From: JBOHNM01 sp050730675
GTDB taxonomy: Bacteria; Planctomycetota; Phycisphaerae; Phycisphaerales; UBA1924
Assembly: GCA_050730675.1 (NCBI GenBank)
Contig: JBOHNM010000065.1
Span: 1-21,242, forward strand
Direction: 5' to 3'
DNA length: 21,242 nt
Made by a program: the position numbers and the translations under genes. This document shows positions 7,143-13,677 of this stretch, in pieces (within the stretch, counting starts at the first letter, position 1; every line of letters starts with the position of its first letter). The notes below the pieces were generated by a model that ran no database searches, had not been told where the DNA came from, and saw nothing but the letters and a program-made list of their open reading frames with translations.

Positions 7143-8471
7143 TCAGAAGACGACGAATGAGATCAGGCGGCCGACGAGGATCGCGGTGATAATGGTCACC
7201 AGGCCGGGGCGCATGAAGGAGTGGTTGAGGACGTACTTGCCGATGCGGGTGGTGCCGGTCTGGTCAAAGGCGACGGCGGCGACGATGGTGGCGTAGGTGG
7301 GGAGGAAGAAGTAGCCGTTGACGGCGGGGAAGTAGGCGATGAGGGCGGCCGCAGGGATGCCGAGGGCGATGCCCACGGGCATGAGGGCGGCGACGGTGGA
7401 AGCCTGGCTGAAAAGGAGGACAGAGAGGAAGAAGAGCGCAACGGCGAAGAGCCACGGGAACTTTGTGACCGTGTCGGCGAGCGCACTTTTAATCACATCG
7501 GCGTTGCCCTCGAAGAAGCAGTTGCCCATCCAACCGAGACCGACGATGGAGACAACGGCGACGACGCCGGCAGCCCCGACGGAACTCTTGACGGCAGCGA
7601 CAGGCTTGGCGCCGAAGAAGAGCATCATGATGGCGGAGGCGCTGTACATGAGCATTTGGATGATCTGCGACATGCTGACGGAGACCATCTCGCCGTCGTC
7701 GCCGCCCTTGGGATAGCTGGGGCGGAGGTGCTCGAACATGCCGAAGATGACGACGCCGACGGCGGCGATGAGGAAGACGGTCACCGAGCCGATGGCGTTG
7801 CGGCGGGCAACGCCCTCCAGACGCGGGAGGGGCTTGGGCTCCTCAACCTGGCCGGAGGCGAGGCGCTGCTGGTAGATGGGATCGTCCTTGAGCTCCTTGC
7901 CCATGCGGATCACCGAGATGGCGCCGATGAGAACTCCGACGATCGTGGCGGGCACGGAGACGAGCAGGATCTGTGAGAGCTTAACGCCCTTGGGATCCAG
8001 AAGCGCGAGCATTCCGGCCGTGGCGGCCGAGAGCGGGCTGGCGGTGATGGCGGTCTGCGACGCGATAACGCTGATGGACATCGGCCGCTCGGGGCGGATG
8101 CCGGCCTTGCGCGAGACCTCGGCGATGACGGGGAGGATGGAGTAGGCGACGTGGCCGGTGCCGGCACAGAAGGTGAAGATGTAGGAGACGAGCGGGCCGA
8201 CGAAGATGATCGCGCGAGGATTGGCACGGAGGAGACGGTCGGCGACGGTGACGAGGAAGTCCATGCCGCTGGCGGCCTGCATGCTGGCGGCGGCGGTGAC
8301 GACGGCGACGATGATGGCCAAAACGGTGACGGGTGGGAGCGACGGTGGGAGGCCGAACACAAAGACGAGGACGGCGAGGCCGATGACCGCGACGGTGCCG
8401 AGGCCGGCGCCGCCGACGCGGGCGCCGACAAAGATCGCGGCGAGGACGACGAGGAGTTCGAGCCAGATCAT
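7143..8471 (-). CDS. dcuB: Anaerobic C4-dicarboxylate transporter, DcuA/DcuB family, 442 aa
   Basis: This is an inner-membrane carrier exchanging or importing fumarate, malate, aspartate and succinate. The length (442 aa) and the many hydrophobic segments fit DcuA/DcuB (433-446 aa in E. coli). Family motifs are GARVGGAGLG at 16-25, FCAGTGHVAYSILPVI at 101-116, IRPERP at 125-130 and SQTAITASPLS at 138-148. It is the last gene of the minus-strand unit porin-aspA-dcuB, 35 bases after the aspA stop. Together with aspartase it would bring in aspartate and release succinate or fumarate. The ATG at 8471 has a GGAG ribosome site located inside a palindrome. Assignment as DcuA rather than DcuB cannot be settled from sequence by eye, and no DcuS/DcuR sensor genes are in view. 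Confidence 0.9.
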   Translation of the reverse strand: MIWLELLVVLAAIFVGARVGGAGLGTVAVIGLAVLVFVFGLPPSLPPVTVLAIIVAVVTAAASMQAASGMDFLVTVADRLLRANPRAIIFVGPLVSYIFTFCAGTGHVAYSILPVIAEVSRKAGIRPERPMSISVIASQTAITASPLSAATAGMLALLDPKGVKLSQILLVSVPATIVGVLIGAISVIRMGKELKDDPIYQQRLASGQVEEPKPLPRLEGVARRNAIGSVTVFLIAAVGVVIFGMFEHLRPSYPKGGDDGEMVSVSMSQIIQMLMYSASAIMMLFFGAKPVAAVKSSVGAAGVVAVVSIVGLGWMGNCFFEGNADVIKSALADTVTKFPWLFAVALFFLSVLLFSQASTVAALMPVGIALGIPAAALIAYFPAVNGYFFLPTYATIVAAVAFDQTGTTRIGKYVLNHSFMRPGLVTIITAILVGRLISFVVF

Positions 8472-8477
8472 GCGGGG

Positions 8478-8487
8478 CTCCGCGGAG
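8478..8487 (-). promoter_or_regulatory. Palindrome covering the dcuB ribosome-binding site
   Basis: CTCCGCGGAG is a perfect 10-base palindrome. On the minus strand its second half supplies the GGAG ribosome site six bases before the dcuB ATG, so pairing could partly hide the site. This is a small, possibly chance feature in GC-rich DNA. Confidence 0.3.
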
Positions 8488-8506
8488 AGTAAGGTGCGGG
8501 CGGGGA

Positions 8507-9937
8507 TCAGGCGCGGCGCTTACGGGGATTGCCCCCGGTCATGGCGACGGGGTCGAGGACCTGGGCGATCTGCTTTTCGGTGAGGAGCTTCTTCTCTCGG
8601 ACGAGCTCGATGACCCCCTTGCCGGTCTTGAGGGCCTCGGCGGCGAGCTCGGTGGATTTCTCGTAGCCGATGACGGGGTTGAGGGCGGTGACGAGGCCGA
8701 TGGAGCGTTCGACGAATTCGCGGCAAGCCTTGACGTTGGCCTTGATGCCGTCGATGCAGTGCTCGCGCAGGGTGCGTGAGGCGTTGATGAGGAGCATCTG
8801 GTCCTCGAAGATGCACGAGGCGATGACCGGCTCCATGACGTTGAGCTGGAGCTGGCCGGCCTCGGCGGCGAATGTGACGGCGAGGTCGTTGCCGATGACC
8901 TTGTAGCAGACCTGGTTGACGACCTCGGGGATGACCGGGTTGACCTTGCCGGGCATGATGGAGGAGCCGGGCTGCATGGCGGGGAGGTGGATTTCCTGCA
9001 GGCCGGCGCGCGGGCCCGAACCGAGCAGGCGCAGGTCGTTGCAGACCTTGGAGAGCTTGATGGCGAGCGACTTGAGGACGCTGGAGTAGAGAACGTACGC
9101 CTGCGTGTCCTGTGTGGCCTCGATGAGGTTGGGGGCGAGGCGGAAGGGGCGACCGGTGATGCGGGCCATGTGCCTGGCACAGGCCTGTGAAAAGCCGCGG
9201 GCGGCGTTGAGGCCGGTGCCGATGGCGGTGCCGCCCATGTTGGTTTCACAGAGGACCTTCTCGATGGCGCGGAGGGCGTCTACTTCATCCTCCAGTGTGT
9301 GGGCGAAGGCCTCGAACTCCTGGCCGAGGGTCATCGGGACGGCGTCCTGAAGCTGGGTGCGACCCATCTTGATGACCTTGGCGAAGGCCTTGGCACGACC
9401 CTGGAACGAGCGGACCAACTGATCGAGCTCGGCGACGAGCCGGTCGTTGCCGAGCAGGAACGCCACGTGCATGGCGCTGGGGTAGGCGTCGTTGGTTGAC
9501 TGCGAGAGGTTGACGTGGTCGTGGGGATCGCAGTGCTCGTACTCGCCTTTGCGGTGGCCCATGTGCTCGAGGGCACGGTTGGCGATGACCTCGTTGGCAG
9601 CCATGTTTGTGGATGTGCCGGCGCCGCCCTGGAAGACGTCCACGGTGAACTGGTCGTGGAGCTTGCCAGCGATGATGTCGGCGCACGCGGCCTCGATGCC
9701 CTTGAGCACGCGGCGCGGCAGGGCGCCGACCTGGTGGTTGGCGCGGGCGGCGGCGAGTTTGACGATCGCGAGCCCCCGGATGAAGTCGGGGTAGTGGGCA
9801 AGTGTGACCCCGGAGATGTGGAAATTCTCCATGGCCCGGAGGGTCTGGACGCCGTAATAGGCCTTGGCGGGGATCTTCTTGGGGCCGAGAAGGTCGGACT
9901 CGACGCGGAAGGACTTGGAGACGGGCTTGCGGACCAT
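8507..9937 (-). CDS. aspA: Aspartate ammonia-lyase (aspartase), 476 aa
   Basis: Aspartase deaminates L-aspartate reversibly to fumarate and ammonia. The protein is a full-length member of the fumarase/aspartase superfamily. Conserved regions are GGAGTSTNMAANEV at 104-117, NLSQSTNDAYPSA at 143-155, the GRTQLQDAVP loop at 192-201 and the signature GSSIMPGKVNP at 324-334, with the catalytic Ser in the flexible loop. The context IPEVVNQVCYKVIGND after the signature is typical of aspartase rather than of class II fumarase, which usually has PTQ there. The start ATG at 9937 follows a GGAG site by five bases. The C-terminus carries a short basic extension (GGNPRKRRA). It is placed between a porin (24 bases upstream) and dcuB (35 bases downstream), so the three should be one transcript feeding aspartate carbon into fumarate metabolism. 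Confidence 0.92.
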   Translation of the reverse strand: MVRKPVSKSFRVESDLLGPKKIPAKAYYGVQTLRAMENFHISGVTLAHYPDFIRGLAIVKLAAARANHQVGALPRRVLKGIEAACADIIAGKLHDQFTVDVFQGGAGTSTNMAANEVIANRALEHMGHRKGEYEHCDPHDHVNLSQSTNDAYPSAMHVAFLLGNDRLVAELDQLVRSFQGRAKAFAKVIKMGRTQLQDAVPMTLGQEFEAFAHTLEDEVDALRAIEKVLCETNMGGTAIGTGLNAARGFSQACARHMARITGRPFRLAPNLIEATQDTQAYVLYSSVLKSLAIKLSKVCNDLRLLGSGPRAGLQEIHLPAMQPGSSIMPGKVNPVIPEVVNQVCYKVIGNDLAVTFAAEAGQLQLNVMEPVIASCIFEDQMLLINASRTLREHCIDGIKANVKACREFVERSIGLVTALNPVIGYEKSTELAAEALKTGKGVIELVREKKLLTEKQIAQVLDPVAMTGGNPRKRRA

Positions 9938-9961
9938 GGAGACTCCGGGAAATACGGGGTA

Positions 9962-11362
9962 TCAGAAGGTAAAGCGGAGGCGGGCTTCGAAGACGGCGAG
10001 GGCGGCGTCCTGCGGGGCGTTGCCGGGGTTGAAGATGCCTTGGATGCCGAGGGTGAACTGGGTGCGAGGGGCGAGCTGGAAGCGGTGGAAGACCTCGACG
10101 ATGGTCTCGGCGCGGCCGGTGGGCGGCTGGGCGTAGGCGACGCCGAGGCCGGAGAAGTCGCCGTCGTTGCCGATGACGCCCTTGAGCCCGACGCCGCCCT
10201 CGACGAGCCATTTCACATTCGTGAGGTTACCTTTGGAGTGCGCCGCGCGGATGAAGGCGGTGAAGTCCTGGCCGAAGTCCTGGTCGAGGGTCAGGGAGTA
10301 GCCCTCGTCGGAGGGCTTGCCGTCCTGGGGGCGCGCGTCGGTGTGCCAGACCGCGAGGCGCTGGCGGCCCTTGCCGAGATCGGGAATATCGGTGAGGACA
10401 CCGACCTCGACGAAGCTGAAGAGCTGACCGGTATCGAAGGCGGTGTTGAAGCCGGTCTGGGTGGTCCTGGCGTTGGCGTCGGCGACGCCGCCGGAAATGT
10501 AGAGCCACTCGGTGGGGAGGACCGCGCCGCCGGCGCCGAGGCCGATGCTGGGGTAGGCGATGGCGGGGTTGGAGGAGAAGGCCTTGTTGAGGAAGAAGGT
10601 GTTGGCGCTCTGCATGCGCTGGCCGCCGACGTAGTTCTCCATGTCAATGCGGCCGGCGATAAGGCGGAGCACGCCGTTGAAGAGGCGCTGGTTCCAGTAG
10701 AGCTCTTTGACGATGAGCGGGCGTTCGGAGAAGCCGTTGCTGGTGGGGATGAGGGTGCCGATCGAGGGACCGAGTGCGGACGGGGGCTGGCTGCCGATCT
10801 GGAAGCGGTATTCGAAACTGGCGTTGAGTTCGCCAACGTTTTTGGTGTCGCGGCCGATGAGCTGCCAGTTGGCGAGGAGGTCGAGATCGCCGCCGCCGGC
10901 ATTGCGGTCGCCGGGGCCGGCAGAGGCCTGCTGGAAGAGCATGGTGTAGGCGAAGCCGAGCTTGAGGCCGGTTTCCTTCTGGAGCTTGTTGAGGCCGTCC
11001 TCGATGTCCTTGAAGGGATCGGTGTCGCGGGTGATGCCGAGCCAGTTGGGTCGCTCGGCTTTGCCTTCGGTGATCTCTTCGGGGATGTCGGTCGGAACGT
11101 CAGGGCCGAAGGGCATCGCGACGGGTTCGGTCACTTCGGAACCGGGGCCGCGTGGCTCAGATGTGGGCTGGGGCGGCGGCGGTGGAGGTTCGGTGTTCTC
11201 GGTCGGCTGCGTGGGCGGCGATGGTGGCGTTTGTGGAGGCTGGGCGGGGGGCTGCTGAGGGGACGGCTGTTGCGCCGGCGGCGTTGGCTGTGGCGCCGAT
11301 GCGAACGCACACGAAGCGCTCAGCGCGAGCGAACACCCGACAGCTGAGAACGAAGGTCGCAT
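9962..11362 (-). CDS. OprB-family (carbohydrate-selective type) outer-membrane porin, 466 aa
   Basis: The start chosen is the ATG at 11362, giving a clean Sec signal peptide (MRPSFSAVGCSLALSASCAFASA, cleaved near residue 23). An in-frame TTG at 11398 exists but coincides with a perfect -35 promoter box. The mature protein begins with about 55 residues rich in Pro and Gln, a likely periplasmic linker or peptidoglycan-spanning segment. The beta-barrel part contains OprB-like features such as the stretch around LRLIAGRIDMENYVGG and ANTFFLNKAFSSNPAIAYP. The last residues are RLRFTF, the terminal aromatic signal for BAM insertion. OprB proteins are known for sugars, but the operon partners (aspartase, Dcu antiporter) suggest that this one admits aspartate or other dicarboxylates. 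That substrate is inference. Confidence 0.85.
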   Translation of the reverse strand: MRPSFSAVGCSLALSASCAFASAPQPTPPAQQPSPQQPPAQPPQTPPSPPTQPTENTEPPPPPPQPTSEPRGPGSEVTEPVAMPFGPDVPTDIPEEITEGKAERPNWLGITRDTDPFKDIEDGLNKLQKETGLKLGFAYTMLFQQASAGPGDRNAGGGDLDLLANWQLIGRDTKNVGELNASFEYRFQIGSQPPSALGPSIGTLIPTSNGFSERPLIVKELYWNQRLFNGVLRLIAGRIDMENYVGGQRMQSANTFFLNKAFSSNPAIAYPSIGLGAGGAVLPTEWLYISGGVADANARTTQTGFNTAFDTGQLFSFVEVGVLTDIPDLGKGRQRLAVWHTDARPQDGKPSDEGYSLTLDQDFGQDFTAFIRAAHSKGNLTNVKWLVEGGVGLKGVIGNDGDFSGLGVAYAQPPTGRAETIVEVFHRFQLAPRTQFTLGIQGIFNPGNAPQDAALAVFEARLRFTF

Positions 11363-11368
11363 GCAGCG

Positions 11369-11398
11369 ATCATGCCCGAGCGCAGGGGACGGTGTCAA
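11369..11398 (-). promoter_or_regulatory. Strong sigma-70-like promoter directly at the porin start codon
   Basis: On the minus strand TTGACA (11398-11393) is followed after 18 bases by CATGAT (11374-11369). The porin ATG begins six bases after the -10 box, so transcription should start at or within a base or two of the A of the ATG. No Shine-Dalgarno lies between. The porin message is therefore predicted to be leaderless when made from this promoter. Confidence 0.6.
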
Positions 11399-11546
11399 GC
11401 GGCAACGCGCGCGACGATATCCCCGAATTGGAGCGGTGATTGATCGGCTCGGTGTCGGGAGAGGCCATTCTTATTCGGTTGGTGAACGGTTTGGGCAGAC
11501 GCGTGCGGGGCTCCCCAGGAAAGTCCCGGCGTCCGCTGCGGAGTGC

Positions 11547-11627
11547 TCAGCACATCGCCAGGAAGGAGAGAAGGGCCAGGAGGAGGACGCGCTGGCGGGT
11601 GATGGTGAGGGCGAGGATCTGGGTCAT
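11547..11627 (-). CDS. Candidate small hydrophobic peptide, 26 aa
   Basis: The short frame starts with ATG at 11627 and ends with TGA at 11547. A GGAG ribosome site lies eight bases before the start. The peptide begins MTQILALTITRQR and continues with a hydrophobic run (VLLLALLSFLAMC) long enough for most of one membrane helix, with Cys as the last residue. It lies 185 bases upstream of the porin start on the same strand, in an otherwise gene-free control region. It could be a small membrane protein, a leader peptide for the porin-aspA-dcuB transcript, or a chance frame. It is not enriched in Asp or Asn codons, so classical amino-acid attenuation is unlikely. Nothing similar is known to me. 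Confidence 0.4.
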   Translation of the reverse strand: MTQILALTITRQRVLLLALLSFLAMC

Positions 11628-11649
11628 GGGCTGATCTCCGGTTGTCTGG

Positions 11650-11668
11650 AAAAGGAGGTTCAACCTCC
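11650..11668 (-). promoter_or_regulatory. Palindrome with T-run upstream of the small peptide
   Basis: GGAGGTT and AACCTCC form a perfect inverted repeat with a single central base (11654-11668). On the minus strand it is followed by TTTT. It may be an operator, given the 15-base dyad, or a short terminator/attenuator with a 6-base stem. A candidate -10 box TAGACT lies further upstream at 11734-11729, without a clear -35. Confidence 0.4.
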
Positions 11669-11876
11669 GTGCCAGCGCCGAAGCCGAGTCCATGGCCCGA
11701 GAAGAGAGCGCTTCCCGGCGGCAGAAAGAGTCTACCCGCGCTTTGGGACGTTGGCCCGTGGGCCGAGCGTGCAGGCGTGTTGCGGAGGGTCAACAGGTGG
11801 TGCGTTTGCGCAGCATCAGCGCGAAAGTGCGGGTTATCGGGCCGCAGGGGCTGGTTTGCGGACGTACCCTCGAACC

Positions 11877-12581
11877 ATGAAGCTCACCCGCGTGCAGAAC
11901 GCAGTCGCCGTGCAGACGCCCGAGGGAGCGCTGGTCATTCGCCAGATCCTGGCGATCGGGAAGAACTACGCGGAGCACGCGACGGAGATGGGCGGATCAG
12001 CGCCGACGCGGCCGGTGCTGTTCGCCAAGAACATCGCGGCGTTGTGCCTCGGCGGCGATGAGATCGTGGTGCCGAAGATCTGCCAGGACCGGCCGCAGGT
12101 GGACTTTGAGGGCGAGCTGGCGGTGGTGATCGGGCGGAGCGCTCGGGACGTGCCGCACGACGAGGCGCTGAAATATGTGCTGGGGTACGCCGCGGCGAAC
12201 GACGTGAGCGCACGCTGGTGGCAGAAGGACGGGTCGGGGGGCCAGTTCGTGCGGGGCAAGTCGTTCGACACTTTTTGCCCGATGGGGAGCGTGACACCGG
12301 CGGCGGAGGTGGGCGACCCGCAGGGGCTCAAGCTCGTGACGCGCGTCAACGGCGAAGTGATGCAGAACGCGAGCACCGGCGACATGCTCTTCCCGGTGGC
12401 GACGCTGATCTCGGAGCTTTCGCGCGGGATGACGCTGGTGGCGGGGACGGTGATCCTGACGGGGACGCCGAGCGGCGTGGGGATGGCGCGGACGCCGGTG
12501 GTGTTCCTGAAGGACGGGGACGTGGTGGAGGTGGAGATCTCGAAGGTGGGGAAGGTGGAGAATCGGGTGAGGTATGAGTGA
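11877..12581 (+). CDS. Fumarylacetoacetate hydrolase (FAH) family protein, 234 aa
   Basis: FAH-family enzymes cleave or decarboxylate C-C bonds in beta-keto acids using a divalent metal; bacterial examples act in aromatic catabolism or as oxaloacetate decarboxylases/acylpyruvases. Metal ligands are visible as E78 and E80 (DFEGELAVVIG) and D109 (AANDVSAR). K51 (LFAKN) and K128 (RGKSFDTFCPMG) match conserved lysines of the FAHD1-like group. The C-terminal ILTGTPSGVGMAR motif is typical. The short length (234 aa) and lack of the N-terminal beta domain fit the FAHD1 type. The ATG at 11877 lies six bases after a TACCCT -10-like hexamer, so it too may be leaderless; no good -35 is seen. No neighbouring catabolic genes define the substrate. 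If it acts on oxaloacetate it would connect to the nearby C4-acid genes, but this is speculation. Confidence 0.9.
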   Translation: MKLTRVQNAVAVQTPEGALVIRQILAIGKNYAEHATEMGGSAPTRPVLFAKNIAALCLGGDEIVVPKICQDRPQVDFEGELAVVIGRSARDVPHDEALKYVLGYAAANDVSARWWQKDGSGGQFVRGKSFDTFCPMGSVTPAAEVGDPQGLKLVTRVNGEVMQNASTGDMLFPVATLISELSRGMTLVAGTVILTGTPSGVGMARTPVVFLKDGDVVEVEISKVGKVENRVRYE

Positions 12582-12582
12582 G

Positions 12583-12638
12583 GGCGGAGGGATGAAGGCG
12601 GGAAGAAAAAGTTCAAAGTTCAAAGGTCAAAGTTCAAA
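12583..12638. repeat. Two heptad repeat arrays between the FAH gene and smpB
   Basis: Directly after the FAH stop codon come three units (GGCGGAG, GGATGAA, GGCGGGA at 12583-12603). They are the reverse complement of the unit types at 11-45. After a short A-rich spacer come four units of the GTTCAAA type (12611-12638, one with GGTCAAA), as at 6819-6839. The period is exactly seven in both. Confidence 0.8.
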
Positions 12639-12676
12639 TATGGGTATCGCTGAGCGTCTGGCGTGATTGGGAGCTG

Positions 12677-13168
12677 ATGGCCAAGAAGAAGAAAGACAAG
12701 GCGAACGAGAACGAGGCGGTGATCGAGAATCGCCGGGCGCGGTTCGAGTACACCATCGGCGAGACGCTGGAGTGCGGGATCGTGCTGCACGGGTGGGAAG
12801 TGAAGAGCGTGCGCGAGGGGAAGGTGTCGCTGGCGGAGGGGTACGTGCGGGCGAGCGACTCGCCGCCGGAGCTGGTGCTGCACTCGGTGAACATCGCCGA
12901 GTACGGGCCGGCGGGCAAGGGGAACCTGAAGGATGCGCCGACGCGCAACCGCAAGCTGCTGGCGCACAAGCGTGAGATCACGCGGCTGTGGAAATCGAGC
13001 CAGCTCAAGGGCAACACGCTGGTGCCGCTGAAGATCTACTTCAAGAACGGGTTCGCCAAGCTGCTGGTCGGCGTGGGCACGGGCCGCAAGTCGTACGACA
13101 AGCGCGAGGCGATCAAGGAGCGCGAGACAAAGCGGGAGGTTCTGCGGGCGATGAGCAAGAGGGCGTGA
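12677..13168 (+). CDS. smpB: SsrA-binding protein SmpB, 163 aa
   Basis: SmpB binds tmRNA and takes part with it in rescuing stalled ribosomes (trans-translation). The sequence is full length for the family. The OB-like barrel contains GWEVKSVREGKVSL at 39-52, HSVNIAEY at 69-76 and the conserved TRNRKLLAHKREI at 89-101. This is followed by GNTLVPLKIYFKNG at 112-125 and GTGRKSYDKREAIKERE at 134-150. The basic C-terminal tail (TKREVLRAMSKRA), which enters the ribosomal mRNA channel, is intact. The ATG at 12677 follows a GGGAG site at a good distance. The first ten residues are a Lys-rich run (MAKKKKDK). Its 5' leader contains the heptad arrays. The tmRNA gene ssrA, sometimes adjacent to smpB, is not in view. 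Confidence 0.95.
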   Translation: MAKKKKDKANENEAVIENRRARFEYTIGETLECGIVLHGWEVKSVREGKVSLAEGYVRASDSPPELVLHSVNIAEYGPAGKGNLKDAPTRNRKLLAHKREITRLWKSSQLKGNTLVPLKIYFKNGFAKLLVGVGTGRKSYDKREAIKERETKREVLRAMSKRA

Positions 13169-13174
13169 GGAGAA

Positions 13175-13202
13175 GTCGTTGGTTGTTCGTCATTCGTTGT
13201 TA
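13175..13202. repeat. Heptad array, left arm of the smpB-atpC intergenic inverted arrays
   Basis: Four 7-base units (GTCGTTG, GTTGTTC, GTCATTC, GTTGTTA) begin seven bases after the smpB stop. They are approximately the reverse complement of the array at 13291-13318. The first ten bases GAAGTCGTTG (13172-13181) also pair perfectly with CAACGACTTC at 13236-13245. Confidence 0.75.
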
Positions 13203-13223
13203 GTCGAAGACTTGAAGCACAAT

Positions 13224-13235
13224 CACATGCATGTG
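13224..13235. repeat. 12-base perfect palindrome between the inverted heptad arrays
   Basis: CACATGCATGTG is a perfect dyad. It is followed immediately by CAACGACTTC, which pairs with the start of the left heptad array. Together these could form a 3' structure between the convergent smpB and atpC genes. No U-tract follows, so a terminator role is not shown. Confidence 0.5.
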
Positions 13236-13290
13236 CAACGACTTCGCGCGCGACCATCGCCGCGAACGTGTTTGAACATTCGTGGGCCAA

Positions 13291-13318
13291 CTAACAACTA
13301 AGAACGAATGACCAATAA
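13291..13318. repeat. Heptad array, right arm of the smpB-atpC intergenic inverted arrays
   Basis: Four units (CTAACAA, CTAAGAA, CGAATGA, CCAATAA) end seven bases before the atpC stop codon. Aligned with the reverse complement of the left array, this copy carries one extra heptad (CTAAGAA) and otherwise matches closely. Confidence 0.75.
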
Positions 13319-13324
13319 CCGGTG

Positions 13325-13594
13325 TCAGGCCTTGCCCGCATCGGCCTTGGTCGTCAGGATCGTCAAGCGGTTCTCGACCATCTGACCGAAGCCCTCGGCG
13401 ATCTTGAAGGTCTTGTCGCCGCCGGCGACCTCGACGCGGAGTTCGCCCTTGCCGAGCTTGAAGACGATGGGGGCGCGATGGGCCTGGAAGCCGATGTAGC
13501 CGTCGTGTGCGGGGACGTTGGCGTACGACGCCTGAGCGTCGAGGAGCTTGCCCTGCGGCGTGACGAGGCGGCACTGGAAGGTCTTGTCGGCCAC
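13325..13594 (-). CDS. atpC: ATP synthase epsilon subunit, short form, 89 aa
   Basis: AtpC is part of the F1 central stalk, and its C-terminal helices normally restrain ATP hydrolysis. This protein contains only the N-terminal beta-sandwich: FQCRLVTPQGKLLDAQASYANVP, then the family signature region AHDGYIGFQAHRAPIVFKLGKGELRV, then KIAEGFGQMVENRLTILT, ending at residue 89. The usual length is 130-140 residues, so the inhibitory two-helix domain is absent. Short epsilon subunits of about this length are known in green sulfur bacteria. The start is GTG at 13594, with AAAGGA eight bases upstream. No other atp gene is nearby: the upstream neighbour is a divergent permease gene and the downstream neighbour is convergent smpB. 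The family call is good; whether it works in the main F-type ATPase is unknown. Confidence 0.8.
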   Translation of the reverse strand: MADKTFQCRLVTPQGKLLDAQASYANVPAHDGYIGFQAHRAPIVFKLGKGELRVEVAGGDKTFKIAEGFGQMVENRLTILTTKADAGKA

Positions 13595-13677
13595 GGGCGG
13601 GTTCCTTTCGAGGGAGGCAAGTTTAGACCTCGCCCCTGGCGTTGTCCCGGGTGCGGCGTTTGGTTGGAAAAGGCCGT

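Noticed and set aside
11395..11793. 132-residue minus-strand ORF in the porin control region
   Set aside because: Composition is Pro/His/Ser-rich and it overlaps the promoter and the palindrome. The 26-residue frame with an SD is better supported.
11865..11870. TACCCT as a -10 box for a leaderless FAH gene
   Set aside because: The spacing to the ATG is right, but no acceptable -35 hexamer lies 16-19 bases upstream, so I mention it only as a possibility in the gene entry.
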